64,000 bases of DNA from Paenibacillus sp. FSL R7-0273 (GTDB lineage: Bacteria; Bacillota; Bacilli; Paenibacillales; Paenibacillaceae), in the NCBI RefSeq assembly GCF_000758625.1, contig NZ_CP009283.1, forward strand, positions 4,599,501 to 4,663,500. Direction: 5' to 3'. Below the pieces are notes generated by a model. The model saw only the letters and a program-made list of their open reading frames with translations, had not been told where the DNA came from and ran no database searches. The translations under genes and the position numbers were made by a program. Below, piece after piece: positions 9,473 through 19,010 of the stretch. The stretch's first letter is position 1. Each line of letters opens with the position of its first letter.

Positions 9473-11482
9473 CTACTCACCCCTTATAATGAATTTTTCT
9501 ACCAGGAACTCCAGCTCATTGGCCATCGCACTAATCTCTTCGGCTGTGGATACAAAATTATTAACCGTAGCTGCCTGCTCCTCTGTTGCGCTGGACACGC
9601 TCTCCGTGCTCTGGACCGACATTTCGGATATCGTCCCCATGGAATCAATCAGCCTGATAATCTGGTCTGAGGTGGCTACCTCATCTCTCGTAATCTCGAG
9701 AATCTCCTGCACGCTTTCTGTTATCTGTTCAACGGATTCAATAATGTGAATAAAGGCATGGTCGGTCTCCTTGACGATCTGCACACCGCTGTCCACTGCT
9801 TCGGAAGCCCCGCTCATCGCCTCCACAGCCTGGCTGATTCTGCCTAGCATATCGGAGACCAGTCCGCTGATCTCTTCCGCCTGACGATGTGTTTCATCTG
9901 ACAGCTTTCTGACTTCACCTGCCACCACATTGAAGCCGCGCCCGTGCTCTCCCGCTCTTGCAGCCTCAATCGCCGCATTCAGCGCAAGCAGGTTCGTCTG
10001 TCCGGCAATGGCATTAATGGTACCAATAATTGTAGACACCTTATCCGACAGTTCGCTTACGGCAAGCAGCTGCTCTCCGGTCTCCCGGGTACTGCTGCTG
10101 ATCGTATCCATAGCCTCAACCGTATTGTTGACACGCGTTCTCCCGGCCTGGGCTGCCTCGTTCGTATCACCCGCATTCCGGGCTGTTGCCGAGGCCTTGC
10201 TCTGGGCAAGCTGCACCAGACTGGACAGCTGGACAAGCACCTGCGAGGCATTCACAACAGAATGGTTATTGTTCTCCGCCCCTGCAGCAATTTCCTGGGT
10301 GCTGGAGCTGATCTCTTCAATTGAGGCACTGATCTCCTCCGAGGATGCCGCCATTTCCTCAGACATTGAGGTCAGCGTCTCTGAGCCGTGCCTTACCTTC
10401 CTGATAATGGCCTCCTGCTTGTCGATCATGACATTAAACGATTCGCTGAGTGCCTGCAGCTCATCTCTTGTATGTATAGCGGTATGTACGGTCAAATCAC
10501 CGTTCCCTGCCAGCGACATTGCTGCCTGCAGCTTCTTGACCGGGGTTATGATATTACGGGTGGTGAAGGCGTACCCCAGCAGCAGTGCGATCACGATAAA
10601 GGATACTACTACCAGCAGTGTTGTTGTACGGATTTCGGACGCCGGCTTCATATACTCATCGTAATTTGCCGTCGTAGCCACCACCCAGCTGCCCGCCGGC
10701 TCAAAGGAGACAAATTTATAGACGCCTTCATATGTATAAAAGCCGTGCGAGGTCTCCCCTTCCTTCATCTGCTGCACAAGCACATTCAGTTCCTTATTAC
10801 CGTTGTCCCCCAGATTCTCCTTAAGCACCTTGTCCGTGTCAGGATGATAGACAATCAGGCCGGTCCGGTCAATCATATAGCCGTACCCGCTCTCCCCGAT
10901 ACGCGTCTCAGCGACCGGTGCGGCTATTTTGTCAAACAGCACGGTCCCGATCAGAACACCGGTAATATTGCCGTTCTGGCGCAGCGGCCGGGCTACAGCC
11001 ACAATGTTCTGGTTGCTGTCCTTGGATACGATTACTCCGCTGGCTGCCTTTTCGCCTGCCAGTGCCTGCTTAAAATATTCCCGGTCCTGCACACTCAGCT
11101 CCGGTGTCTGTGAGCTGCTCGTTAGCAGAACCTTGCCGTTCACATCTGCAATGACCAGCGATTCCATCAGTACAGCATTATCCTGCTGAATGCCTGACAG
11201 ATAGGAGAAAGCTGCCTGTTTTGCATTCTGGCCTGACGGATTACCGGCAAAGGCAGCCAGTGAATCATTACGGCTGGCAACATCCAGGAAATTCCCTGCA
11301 GCTGTAAGCTCAGTTCCAACCGCCTTGGCGGCTGAGCTTGTCGTCCCTTTAAGCTCCTCTTCAATCGTTGTCTGCAGGGCAGTTGAAGCCAGATTATAGG
11401 AAACAACCCCGGAAATAATCAGCGGGATACTGATGATCAGGAACAACAGGATGCTCATTTTTACTTTGATACTTAACTTCAC
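9473..11482 (-). CDS. Methyl-accepting chemotaxis protein with extracellular Cache-type sensor
   Basis: 669 residues, GTG start behind AAAAGGGGAG. Transmembrane segment 1 is at about 9-29, an extracellular dCache-like ligand domain at about 33-275, transmembrane segment 2 at about 287-306, HAMP at about 307-360, then a long coiled-coil signalling domain. The hairpin tip that contacts CheA/CheW is intact ([20 protein letters not shown], about 491-510, then [12 protein letters not shown]). It therefore looks like a full chemoreceptor. Unusually it sits between an RsbW-like kinase gene and the STAS gene of a partner-switching module and is translationally linked to the latter. Its ligand is unknown; dCache domains often bind amino acids or other small organics. 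Confidence 0.92.
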   Translation of the reverse strand: MKLSIKVKMSILLFLIISIPLIISGVVSYNLASTALQTTIEEELKGTTSSAAKAVGTELTAAGNFLDVASRNDSLAAFAGNPSGQNAKQAAFSYLSGIQQDNAVLMESLVIADVNGKVLLTSSSQTPELSVQDREYFKQALAGEKAASGVIVSKDSNQNIVAVARPLRQNGNITGVLIGTVLFDKIAAPVAETRIGESGYGYMIDRTGLIVYHPDTDKVLKENLGDNGNKELNVLVQQMKEGETSHGFYTYEGVYKFVSFEPAGSWVVATTANYDEYMKPASEIRTTTLLVVVSFIVIALLLGYAFTTRNIITPVKKLQAAMSLAGNGDLTVHTAIHTRDELQALSESFNVMIDKQEAIIRKVRHGSETLTSMSEEMAASSEEISASIEEISSSTQEIAAGAENNNHSVVNASQVLVQLSSLVQLAQSKASATARNAGDTNEAAQAGRTRVNNTVEAMDTISSSTRETGEQLLAVSELSDKVSTIIGTINAIAGQTNLLALNAAIEAARAGEHGRGFNVVAGEVRKLSDETHRQAEEISGLVSDMLGRISQAVEAMSGASEAVDSGVQIVKETDHAFIHIIESVEQITESVQEILEITRDEVATSDQIIRLIDSMGTISEMSVQSTESVSSATEEQAATVNNFVSTAEEISAMANELEFLVEKFIIRGE

Positions 11483-11533
11483 TACATTCTCCCCTTTTCA
11501 GTCACAACAGACACTCTTCACACAGCGGCCGTT

Positions 11534-11926
11534 TCAATGCGTGCACACGCTTTTGTTAATAAACATTGTGTTATGGATCAGCTCGGCGCTGTCCGAGAAG
11601 CAGCGGATCAGATACAGGCCTCTTCCGCCATCCTCCAGGAGCTCATCATCACCGATTCTATCCGGGATGACCAGCTCATGCCCGCCGTTCCCGGCATCCT
11701 GAATTTGCAGGTTAAGCAGGTCTCCATCCAGCATATAGCGGATAGTGATCGGCTTGGTACAGTCACTCAGATTACCGTGATAATAGGCATTCGTGACTGC
11801 CTCCATCAGAATTAGCCGGATATCAAACGCGTACTGCTCCAGAGCAAGCTCCTCAATGATGCCTTCAATAATATTCAGGTGGTGTCCAAGACCCCAGAAC
11901 CTCACTTCTTTATGTACAGTATCCAT
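11534..11926 (-). CDS. RsbW/SpoIIAB-like anti-sigma serine kinase (HATPase_c_2)
   Basis: 130 residues, ATG behind AAGGAAG. The GHKL ATP-binding signatures are present: N-box MEAVTNAYYHGN, G1 box QIQDAGNGG and G2 box DGGRGLYLI. In the family this kinase phosphorylates a STAS antagonist on serine and, when free, sequesters a sigma factor or other target. The cognate STAS protein is two genes downstream and a SpoIIE-type phosphatase lies immediately upstream (15 bases). No sigma factor gene is adjacent, so the downstream target could be encoded elsewhere or need not be a sigma factor. Confidence 0.88.
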   Translation of the reverse strand: MDTVHKEVRFWGLGHHLNIIEGIIEELALEQYAFDIRLILMEAVTNAYYHGNLSDCTKPITIRYMLDGDLLNLQIQDAGNGGHELVIPDRIGDDELLEDGGRGLYLIRCFSDSAELIHNTMFINKSVCTH

Positions 11927-11941
11927 AATTCACTTCCTTGC

Positions 11942-13366
11942 TCAAGTAATAAGCAGATTCAGCCAGGTACAGTCATCCTGCAGCACTGAGCCTGTCAGCC
12001 TGCCGTGCAAGTACCCATATTCCCGGCAGAGCTCGCTTCCGTCAAACAGCAGCTCCATACCGTCACTATAAAAGCAGAAGCGGTCTCCGGTCTGAAAGCA
12101 CAGCGATTTCTGTTCGAATTCACTGCTGCTGAACATCCCCAGCGGAGTGCCCTTAACAGTGATCTTCATCCCGTCTCCCCCGGAAGGCACGTACATGAAC
12201 TCGTTGATCCCTGCCCCGGCCGCTTTCAATACACCTTTGCCAAAATCAAGATGAAAGCAGCAGCCGGCGATATAATCCTCACCCATGTGCTCTATAGCCT
12301 TGCGGTTCAGATCCTGCAGAATACGTTCCGGCTCCCGGCCGCTGTGCAGACTGTCCATAAACATAACTCGCAGGGCGGAAATGCTCAGTGCCGCAGAAAT
12401 GCCTTTGCCCGCCACATCCCCGATAATACCGAGCACTTCAGCTTCATTGATCCGGTGAAAAATAAAAAAGTCGCCGCTGAGCGTATTCGCCGGTATATAC
12501 AGCTTATCCAGAACCGCCTTGTCTTCCAGGGGAAACCCGACGGCGTGACGCTGCTCCTGAAGCCGGATCGCACGTTCCAGCTCCTTTTTCTTCTGCGTAA
12601 TATCGCGGCACACCAGCTGCAGCGCCGAGGTATCATTGTAGCTGATCGGCACGCCGGAAATATCCAGATCATAGATCCGCCGGTCGCTGCGCCGGATATA
12701 GCGCTGTTCAATCCGGAAGCTGTCCTTTATACCCGTCATTGCCTTTAGCTTGTTGTATTCCGAGCTGCTGAGCGGCTCTTCGATGAAGAAATCATCAATG
12801 CCTTTGCCGAGCAGCTCGGCCTTCGGCAGGCCGAACAGCTTCTCAGTCCGCTGGTTGGCGAACAGAATAGTCCCGCCGCTGTATACCAGAATCGCCTCGG
12901 GACACAGCTCAACCAAATCCCTGTATCGCTCCTCACTCTCCCGCAGCCGCTTCTCTGAGATCATCCGTTCACTGATATCATGGATGACTGTATACACACA
13001 GCTGCGGCCAAGAATATTCATAGCTCCGGTATGAATCTCTACATCGGTCAGCCTTCCGGAGGCCAGGCGGTGTCTGGCCAGGAATACCTGATTTCCCCGG
13101 TATACCCCTCCGGGCAGGGCACTGCCTAGAAAGGTTCCGGCATCCGGCTCCGCACTCAAATCTGAAATCAGGAGCTTGCGGAAATCACGCAGCCGGTAGC
13201 CGTAAAATTGGCAGGCAGCACGGTTCGCATCCACGATACTGCCGTCAGCGGGGTCAATCATCAGGGTAATCAGATGGTTGTTTTCGTAAATACAGCCGTA
13301 ATGATCCATACACTGGGCTGCGCTGGGCGCTTCCAGCTGATTCTTGCAATTCTTGTCTGTTGCCAT
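11942..13366 (-). CDS. PAS-PAS-SpoIIE-type PP2C serine phosphatase
   Basis: 474 residues from the ATG at 13366, with AGAGGATC upstream; the longer frame to 13402 has no site. Two PAS domains (about 20-130 and 135-255) carry typical S-box ends such as VIHDISERM and VCRDITQKKKE. The SpoIIE/RsbU phosphatase domain fills about 280-470 with metal-binding motifs GDFF, IGDVAGKGISAAL, YSDGMELL and the terminal DDCT. It lacks a transmembrane segment, so it is a cytosolic sensor. As first gene of the operon it should dephosphorylate the STAS protein encoded at the end. Confidence 0.9.
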   Translation of the reverse strand: MATDKNCKNQLEAPSAAQCMDHYGCIYENNHLITLMIDPADGSIVDANRAACQFYGYRLRDFRKLLISDLSAEPDAGTFLGSALPGGVYRGNQVFLARHRLASGRLTDVEIHTGAMNILGRSCVYTVIHDISERMISEKRLRESEERYRDLVELCPEAILVYSGGTILFANQRTEKLFGLPKAELLGKGIDDFFIEEPLSSSEYNKLKAMTGIKDSFRIEQRYIRRSDRRIYDLDISGVPISYNDTSALQLVCRDITQKKKELERAIRLQEQRHAVGFPLEDKAVLDKLYIPANTLSGDFFIFHRINEAEVLGIIGDVAGKGISAALSISALRVMFMDSLHSGREPERILQDLNRKAIEHMGEDYIAGCCFHLDFGKGVLKAAGAGINEFMYVPSGGDGMKITVKGTPLGMFSSSEFEQKSLCFQTGDRFCFYSDGMELLFDGSELCREYGYLHGRLTGSVLQDDCTWLNLLIT

Positions 13367-13485
13367 GAAGTGATCCTCTATTCCATTCGGCATTAAATTC
13401 ATATCATTATATACATTCCCGCGTCAGGTTTACCGTGAATTTCGACACATTTAGCCAAATAAGGAGAAATGGCATGAAACAGAAT

Positions 13486-13527
13486 AAACCCGGCCGGTAT
13501 CATGCAAGCATGATACCGGCCGGGTTT
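13486..13527. terminator. Long hairpin after map
   Basis: A 20-bp perfect inverted repeat (13486-13505 and 13508-13527) with only two bases between arms lies 14 bases beyond the map stop codon. The T-run after it on the minus strand is short and interrupted. It probably terminates map transcription and insulates the phosphatase promoter. Confidence 0.7.
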
Positions 13528-13540
13528 ATAGAGGTTTATT

Positions 13541-14287
13541 TTACAGCTGAGTAAGGAGGATTGTTCCTTCCGGCGTAATCGCCAGCGTATGCTCATACTG
13601 AGCGGACAGCCCGCCGTCTATGGTCCGGGCAGTCCAACCGTCTGCGTCAGTCTTTGTCCGGTAGCTTCCTGTATTCAGCATGGGCTCGATCGTGAACACC
13701 ATGCCCTCCTTCAGGCGCGGGCCTTTACCTGCAGGACCGTAGGAAGGGACATCCGGCTTTTCATGCATCTCCGAGCCGATGCCATGGCCGATGAAATCAC
13801 GCACCACCGAGAAGCCGTTCGACTCCGCGTAGGTCTGGATCGCATGGGCAACATCCCCGACGCGGTTGCCGGCAACGGCCTGCTCGATGCCTTTGAACAT
13901 GGACTCTTTGGTTATATCGAGCAGCTTCTGCGCCTGCTCGCTGATATTGCCTACTCCGTAGGACCAGGCAGAGTCTGCGAGCCAGCCGTTCAGGTTAACC
14001 ACCATATCAATGGTTACAATATCTCCCTCTTTGAGCGGCTCCTTCTTAGGGAAGCCGTGGCAGATGACATCATTTACCGAGGCGCAGGTTGCGTATGGAT
14101 ATCCGTGGTAGCCCTTTTGCTCCGGAGTGGCCCCCTGGGACAGAATAAATTTCTCGGCAAATTCGTCAATCTCCCAGGTTGTGATACCCGGCTGTATAAT
14201 TCCGGCAATCTGCCGGTGGCATTCGGCCAATATTTTGCCGGCTGCCCGCATTTTTCCGATTTCTTCCATCGATTTCATTATAATCAT
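13541..14287 (-). CDS. map: Methionine aminopeptidase, type I
   Basis: 248 residues, the usual length for type I enzymes. The ATG at 14287 is chosen because AAGAGGCG lies upstream; the longer frame to 14323 adds 12 residues without family similarity. The di-metal ligands are visible in IDMVVNLNGWLADSAW (two Asp), FIGHGIG (His), FTIEPML (Glu) and QYEHTLAIT (Glu), plus the conserved substrate His in HEKPDVPSYG. It removes the initiator methionine from nascent cytosolic proteins. It is monocistronic here, away from the ribosomal cluster where many Firmicutes keep map, so it may be a second copy (not testable in this window). Confidence 0.95.
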   Translation of the reverse strand: MIIMKSMEEIGKMRAAGKILAECHRQIAGIIQPGITTWEIDEFAEKFILSQGATPEQKGYHGYPYATCASVNDVICHGFPKKEPLKEGDIVTIDMVVNLNGWLADSAWSYGVGNISEQAQKLLDITKESMFKGIEQAVAGNRVGDVAHAIQTYAESNGFSVVRDFIGHGIGSEMHEKPDVPSYGPAGKGPRLKEGMVFTIEPMLNTGSYRTKTDADGWTARTIDGGLSAQYEHTLAITPEGTILLTQL

Positions 14288-14475
14288 CTGATTCGCCTCT
14301 TCTGTACAGAACACATTACTCACTATAATGGCTCTTATAAATATTTTTGTTGCTTCTATATATTATGTAAGAAAACCGCCGAAAATCCAAATTCATTTTG
14401 CGCTTAGTAGCAATCTTGCCTTTTTTTCATAAAATAAGTCTGTGTAGGGAGGTAAGGAGGGATTGTTAGAATTGC

Positions 14476-15540
14476 ATGATTAAGAAGAACAGGCACCGGC
14501 TTAAAAACTCCAGTAAAACCGTTCGGCTGCATCCCAAAACCAGAATGCTCATCGCCAAAACGGTAGTCCGCGCGCTCAAAGATATGAACAACCAGCAACC
14601 TGAAGTCCCTGGCAGTCTTCCGCAGATATCAGGCATCATGGAACATAAGCAAATCCGGATACTCATGGTATCCTCTATGACTGGGGAGTCCTTGTGGCAG
14701 GCAGAACAAATGATTGCCGAGCAGTTCAGGCTGCTGGTGAAGGAATTGGTCGCCATCAAGGCTTTTCAGAGCTTTTCGTCCGCGCTTAACCAGCTTAATC
14801 CTGATCTGCTGCTGGTCGTAGGGAATGCGGAGCCTTTTTCTGATAGCGATCTCGAGGTCATCCGCAAGGCGGCTTCGAAAAAAGCGATCTGGCTGGCCGA
14901 CGGCCCGTTTACAAGTGAATCCACAGCACGAATGGCAGCATTGTTCGATTATGTATTTACGCAAAATACCCTACACATTCCCTTTTACCAGCATTCCGGC
15001 TGCAAACAAGTGTATTATCTTCCCTTTGCCGCCGACCGCAGTCTCTACTCTCCGGGACCGGTAAAGGAAGAATACAGATCAGACCTGTTGCTGCTTGGCG
15101 ATGCCAGGGCTGCCGGCAAAGAATATGCGGAGAAAATCAAGCATGTGTTCAATATAAAAAAAACAGCGGCTGCCGGCACAGGCTGGGAGGAATACCCCGG
15201 ACTTCAGGTGCTGCCGGAGGGTGCTGAGCTTCAGGATTATTATAATGGCGCCGAGCTGATTATCCATTGGGGCGGTCCGCCTGGCAGGGCACTCGACATT
15301 GCCGCCTGCGGGGCGTTCCAGTTGGCCGAGGCACATCCTAATATTTATCAGCACATGAATCCGGGTGAAGACATCATCACCTTTCATACGGCCGACGAGC
15401 TGCTGGAGAAGCTGCACCATTACACCAGTCATGTAGATGCCAAAAGAGCGGTGGCAAGCCGCGCATTATGGAAAAGCACTTATGATTACTCTTTTCTGCA
15501 GATGGCCGACAAGCTGATTTATACCGTTTTCCACCGCTGA
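14476..15540 (+). CDS. CgeB-like glycosyltransferase
   Basis: 354 residues. The N-terminal 35 residues are basic. A first Rossmann-like half (KQIRILMVSSM at about 58-68) is followed by a second half carrying SDLLLLGDARAAGKEYAEKI and GGPPGRALDIAACGAFQLAE, the nucleotide-sugar binding end of GT-B enzymes of the CgeB family. CgeB proteins are tied to spore-surface or envelope glycosylation in Bacilli. The ATG at 14476 is 14 bases from AAGGAGGG, rather far, but no closer in-frame start exists because a TAG lies just upstream. The next gene is a WbsX-like transferase in the same direction. Confidence 0.75.
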   Translation: MIKKNRHRLKNSSKTVRLHPKTRMLIAKTVVRALKDMNNQQPEVPGSLPQISGIMEHKQIRILMVSSMTGESLWQAEQMIAEQFRLLVKELVAIKAFQSFSSALNQLNPDLLLVVGNAEPFSDSDLEVIRKAASKKAIWLADGPFTSESTARMAALFDYVFTQNTLHIPFYQHSGCKQVYYLPFAADRSLYSPGPVKEEYRSDLLLLGDARAAGKEYAEKIKHVFNIKKTAAAGTGWEEYPGLQVLPEGAELQDYYNGAELIIHWGGPPGRALDIAACGAFQLAEAHPNIYQHMNPGEDIITFHTADELLEKLHHYTSHVDAKRAVASRALWKSTYDYSFLQMADKLIYTVFHR

Positions 15541-15611
15541 ATCAGCCCCCTTCCCGCAGCTTGAACGTCAGCCGGGAACTTTCGCCGCAGAAGAAGCAGG
15601 AGGTATATCTG

Positions 15612-16691
15612 TTGAAGCTGATCGCTTTTTTATTGCCGCAATTTCACCGTATCCCCGAGAATGACCAGTGGTGGGGTGAAGGATTTACGGAATGGACCAA
15701 CACCCGGAAGGCGGTTCCGCTGTATTCTGGCCACCAGCAGCCCAAAGAGCCTTTTGAGCAGTACTATTATGATCTGACCGATGCTGCTGCCCGAAACTGG
15801 CAGGCAGAGGTTGCACGTGCCTACGGAATATACGGGTTCTGCTATTATCATTACTGGTTCAAGGGCAAGCCGCTGCTTGAGCGTCCCTTCAGACAGGTCC
15901 TGACCTCCGGCGAGCCGCAGTTTCCGTTCTGCCTGTCCTGGGCCAATGAATCCTGGACACGCAAATGGGACGGCGGCGATCAGGAGCTGCTGATCCGGCA
16001 GGATTATGGTGATGAAGAGGACTGGGAAATTCACTTTTATGAGCTGCTGAACGCTTTCCGGGATGAACGCTATATCCGGATCGGCAATAAGCCGGTGTTC
16101 ATCCTTTACAGACCGGGGATCATCCCCCGGTGTGAAGAGATGCTGAAGCTGTGGAACAAGCTGGCGCTTCAGAACGGGCTGGACGGCATCTACTTTGTAA
16201 GAACACTCGGCGGCTTCGAGATCCCCGGCCAGAACGGGTTCGATGCGAGTGTGGAGTTCGAACCCCATTACACCTTTGCCCATGGTGACACACAGCGTCT
16301 CTGGCACTACATGAATATCGATGGTCGTGAGCATCTGGTATTTGATTATGATCAGGCGTGGCTGTCGATCCTGAACCGCTCCCATCACAGAAACGGTGAA
16401 CAAATCTTTCCCGGAGCTTACGTCAACTGGGATAATACACCGCGTCTGGGTGAACGGGGCCAGAGCGCCATCGGTGCCTCCCCGCGTAAGTTCGGCTGGT
16501 ATCTTGCCAAGCAGATCGAGCGGGCCAAACATCTGTATCAGAGCGAATTCCTGTTTATCAACGCCTGGAACGAATGGGGCGAGGGGGCTTTTCTTGAGCC
16601 TGACCAGAAGCATCAGTTCCGTTATCTGGAGGAGGTCAGGAAGGCGCTGGAGCAGGCAGGAGCTTTTCCTGCCGGGAATATCAAGACTTAG
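15612..16691 (+). CDS. WbsX-like glycosyltransferase
   Basis: 359 residues from the TTG at 15612, preceded by CAGGAGG; the longer frame to 15561 has no site. The family opening is unmistakable: IAFLLPQFHRIPENDQWWG then GFTEWTN, followed by GFCYYHYWFKGK, FCLSWANESWTRKWDG and the C-terminal INAWNEWGEGAFLEPD. WbsX domains occur in polysaccharide and glycoprotein glycan assembly. It lies 71 bases after the CgeB-like gene, probably one transcript. Its last four coding bases overlap the 3' end of the convergent repeat-protein gene. Confidence 0.88.
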   Translation: MKLIAFLLPQFHRIPENDQWWGEGFTEWTNTRKAVPLYSGHQQPKEPFEQYYYDLTDAAARNWQAEVARAYGIYGFCYYHYWFKGKPLLERPFRQVLTSGEPQFPFCLSWANESWTRKWDGGDQELLIRQDYGDEEDWEIHFYELLNAFRDERYIRIGNKPVFILYRPGIIPRCEEMLKLWNKLALQNGLDGIYFVRTLGGFEIPGQNGFDASVEFEPHYTFAHGDTQRLWHYMNIDGREHLVFDYDQAWLSILNRSHHRNGEQIFPGAYVNWDNTPRLGERGQSAIGASPRKFGWYLAKQIERAKHLYQSEFLFINAWNEWGEGAFLEPDQKHQFRYLEEVRKALEQAGAFPAGNIKT

Positions 16692-17086
16692 GCCAGCTGG
16701 ATGGCAAGGCTGGGCGTACCGCTGCTGACATCAATGAACAGCACATAATCAAGGCCATCCGTGCCCTTTAACATTAGTCCGGGCTGGGAAACTGCCCCTG
16801 TTGCATAGAATCTGATCTGCTGCAGGCTTGCGCCTCCGGCGGGCAGCACCGGCTGGTTGCTTGCCCCTACGCGGTAGTTTGCCCAGAGGCTGCCCCCGGC
16901 ATCTACATCTGTGCCTGTTACAAGGCTATTAACGATAGACTGGTTGCCGTTAACCTGCAGATCTCCCGTAATTGTCTGGCTGCCATTTACATTCAGATGC
17001 TGGGCTATCGTCTCATTTCCGTTCACCTGAAGGTCCTGCTGTATGGTCTGGCTACCGGTAACCAAGACGTTGTCAAAGGTTGGCAT
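16688..17086 (-). CDS. Small 12-residue-repeat protein, possible surface protein
   Basis: 132 residues from the ATG at 17086 (AAAGGGATG upstream); the longer frame to 17152 lacks a site. Residues 9-56 hold four near-identical 12-residue repeats of the pattern VNGsqTIxxdLq, e.g. VNGNETIAQHLN and VNGSQTITGDLQ, which should form a small beta-solenoid. The C-terminal half is Gly/Ser/Ala rich and unrelated to the repeat. No signal peptide. Similar Asn/Ser/Thr-rich repeats occur in fibre-like and polymer-forming proteins. It faces the two glycosyltransferase genes, so it may be their acceptor or a spore-surface component (inference only). Confidence 0.65.
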   Translation of the reverse strand: MPTFDNVLVTGSQTIQQDLQVNGNETIAQHLNVNGSQTITGDLQVNGNQSIVNSLVTGTDVDAGGSLWANYRVGASNQPVLPAGGASLQQIRFYATGAVSQPGLMLKGTDGLDYVLFIDVSSGTPSLAIQLA

Positions 17087-17198
17087 AGCTATCATCCCTT
17101 TCAATTGTGTTGCTATATTATATGTGACTTTTGGAAGATGGCTATAGTACAACCATACAGATTTGCTGGCTTTCCGTTCCGGGCAGGGTTAAAGGACA

Positions 17199-17237
17199 CA
17201 AAAAGAACCTGATTCTCCTGATGAGGAGAACAGGTTC
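17199..17237 (-). terminator. Rho-independent terminator of cysJI
   Basis: Read on the minus strand, GAACCTG-TTCTCCT pairs with AGGAGAA-T-CAGGTTC across a four-base loop. Five T follow. It lies 16 bases beyond the cysI stop codon. Confidence 0.9.
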
Positions 17238-17252
17238 CTGTTCTTTATAAGG

Positions 17253-18977
17253 TTAAGCGTGGAAGTTAAGGCCCGAGGTTACAGCAGAGACATATCCGCT
17301 GCGGATGACAAAATCCCCGAAATGCTCACCGCTGACCCGTTCGCTGGCATAGCGGTACAGCATTGGCTCCAGTGTCTCCACAATTTCCTGCTCACCGATG
17401 TTTTCTTTATACAGCTTGTTCAGCCGGTCACCGCTAAACCCGGCGCCCAGATACATGTTGTATTTACCGGGAGATTTGCCGATGAAGGAAATCTCGCCGA
17501 GCGCCGGGCGGGCGCACCCGTTCGGGCAGCCGGTCATCCGGATGACGATCTCCTCGTCCCTGAGGCCGGCCTTATCAATAATCGGCTCCAGCTTATCAAG
17601 CAGCTGTGGAAGATAGCGCTCAGCCTCCGCCATCGCCAGACCGCAGGTCGGCAGGGCCACACAGGACATGGCGCTGCGCCGCAGAGCAGAATGATGCGCA
17701 CCGTCAGTCAGGCCGTACTGCTTGGCAAGCTCAGTGATTTTGCGCTTCTTTGCGCTGCTCACACCGCCGATAATCAGATTCTGGTTCGGGGTAAGCCGGA
17801 AATCACCGGTGTGGATTTTGGCAATCTCACGCAGTCCGGTCATCAGCTGATACCCTTCCTCGTCCTGAATGCGTCCGCTCTGGATGTAGAGAGTCAGGTT
17901 CCATTTACCGTCATAGCCTTTAACCCAGCCGTACCGGTCACCGTTGTGGTCAAAATGGTATTCCCGTGCTGCTTCAAGCTCCCAGCCCAGCCGCTTCTGC
18001 AGCTCGCCTTTGAACCATTCCAGCCCGTGGCGGTCGATCGTATATTTGAACCGGGCGTTCTTGCGGACCGAACGGTTGCCGTAGTCCCGCTGGATGGTCA
18101 CCGTCTTCTCAGCGAGATCAATCATCTGATCCGGCCGGACGAAGCCGATTACCCGTCCGAGCTGCGGATACGTGCTGGTATCGCCGTGAGTCATCCCCAT
18201 TCCGCCGCCAACCGATACATTAAAGCCGGCGAGCCTGCCGTCTTCAAGGATAGCGATGAAGCCCAGATCCTGGGAGAATACATCAACGTCATTGGATGGC
18301 GGTACCGCTAGACCGATCTTGAATTTGCGGGGCAGATATACCGGACCGTAGATCGGTTCGACCTCTACATCCGCTTTGCTGTCGACAACCTTCTCGCCGT
18401 CCAGCCAGATTTCGTGGTAGGCCGGAGTGCGCGGAGCAAGATGATCGCTGATTTTGCGGGCCCAGTCATAGACCTCGGAATGAACCTCAGACTGGTAAGG
18501 GTTCGGGCTGCTCATGACGTTGCGGTTGACGTCACCGCAGGCCGCCAATGTGGTCATTAGGGTATCGTTAATGGTCCTGATCGTTTTTTTGAGATTCCAT
18601 TTAAGCACGCCGTGCATTTGAAAAGCCTGTCTGGTCGTCAAACGCAGAGTACCGTTTCCGTATTTGTGGGCCAGCTCATCCATTACAAGCCATTGCGCCG
18701 CCGAGGCTACGCCCCCCGGAGCAACTACGCGCAGCATGAACTGAAAGGCAGGCTCCAGCTTGGAGCGTTCACGCTCATTGCGCAAATCGCGGTCATCCTG
18801 CATGTAGCTGCCGTGGAATTTGAGCAGCCGGTTGTCGTCCTCAGGCAGACCGCCTGTTACCGGATTGCGCAGCGTCGCTTCGAGGGCGCCGCGCAGATAA
18901 TTGCTTTCCAGCTTAATATGTTCAACATCACTTGGCGGTCCGCCGATCGGCTTCACCGCTGATTCATTATTTGACAC
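17253..18977 (-). CDS. cysI: Assimilatory sulfite reductase (NADPH), hemoprotein beta subunit
   Basis: 574 residues from the GTG at 18977, nine bases after GGAAGGAG; an in-frame ATG at 19001 contains that site within its coding sequence and so is rejected. The siroheme/4Fe-4S ligands are present as CVALPTC (C-x5-C) and GCPNGC (C-x3-C). The N-terminal [17 protein letters not shown] and the [12 protein letters not shown] segment are typical of the family. It catalyses six-electron reduction of sulfite to sulfide in the cytosol, using electrons from CysJ, for cysteine synthesis. It is 33 bases downstream of cysJ and followed by a strong terminator. Confidence 0.97.
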   Translation of the reverse strand: MSNNESAVKPIGGPPSDVEHIKLESNYLRGALEATLRNPVTGGLPEDDNRLLKFHGSYMQDDRDLRNERERSKLEPAFQFMLRVVAPGGVASAAQWLVMDELAHKYGNGTLRLTTRQAFQMHGVLKWNLKKTIRTINDTLMTTLAACGDVNRNVMSSPNPYQSEVHSEVYDWARKISDHLAPRTPAYHEIWLDGEKVVDSKADVEVEPIYGPVYLPRKFKIGLAVPPSNDVDVFSQDLGFIAILEDGRLAGFNVSVGGGMGMTHGDTSTYPQLGRVIGFVRPDQMIDLAEKTVTIQRDYGNRSVRKNARFKYTIDRHGLEWFKGELQKRLGWELEAAREYHFDHNGDRYGWVKGYDGKWNLTLYIQSGRIQDEEGYQLMTGLREIAKIHTGDFRLTPNQNLIIGGVSSAKKRKITELAKQYGLTDGAHHSALRRSAMSCVALPTCGLAMAEAERYLPQLLDKLEPIIDKAGLRDEEIVIRMTGCPNGCARPALGEISFIGKSPGKYNMYLGAGFSGDRLNKLYKENIGEQEIVETLEPMLYRYASERVSGEHFGDFVIRSGYVSAVTSGLNFHA

Positions 18978-19010
18978 TATAATCTTCTCCTTCCGGGCCA
19001 TCCGCTGTCC

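Noticed and set aside
15630..16613. A 327-codon open frame on the minus strand opposite the WbsX-like gene
   Set aside because: Antisense shadow; the WbsX-like protein has clear motifs on the plus strand and this frame has none.
17259..18311. A 350-codon open frame on the plus strand opposite cysI
   Set aside because: It is a shadow of the cysI reading frame: no ribosome binding site, no family resemblance, and cysI itself is unambiguous.
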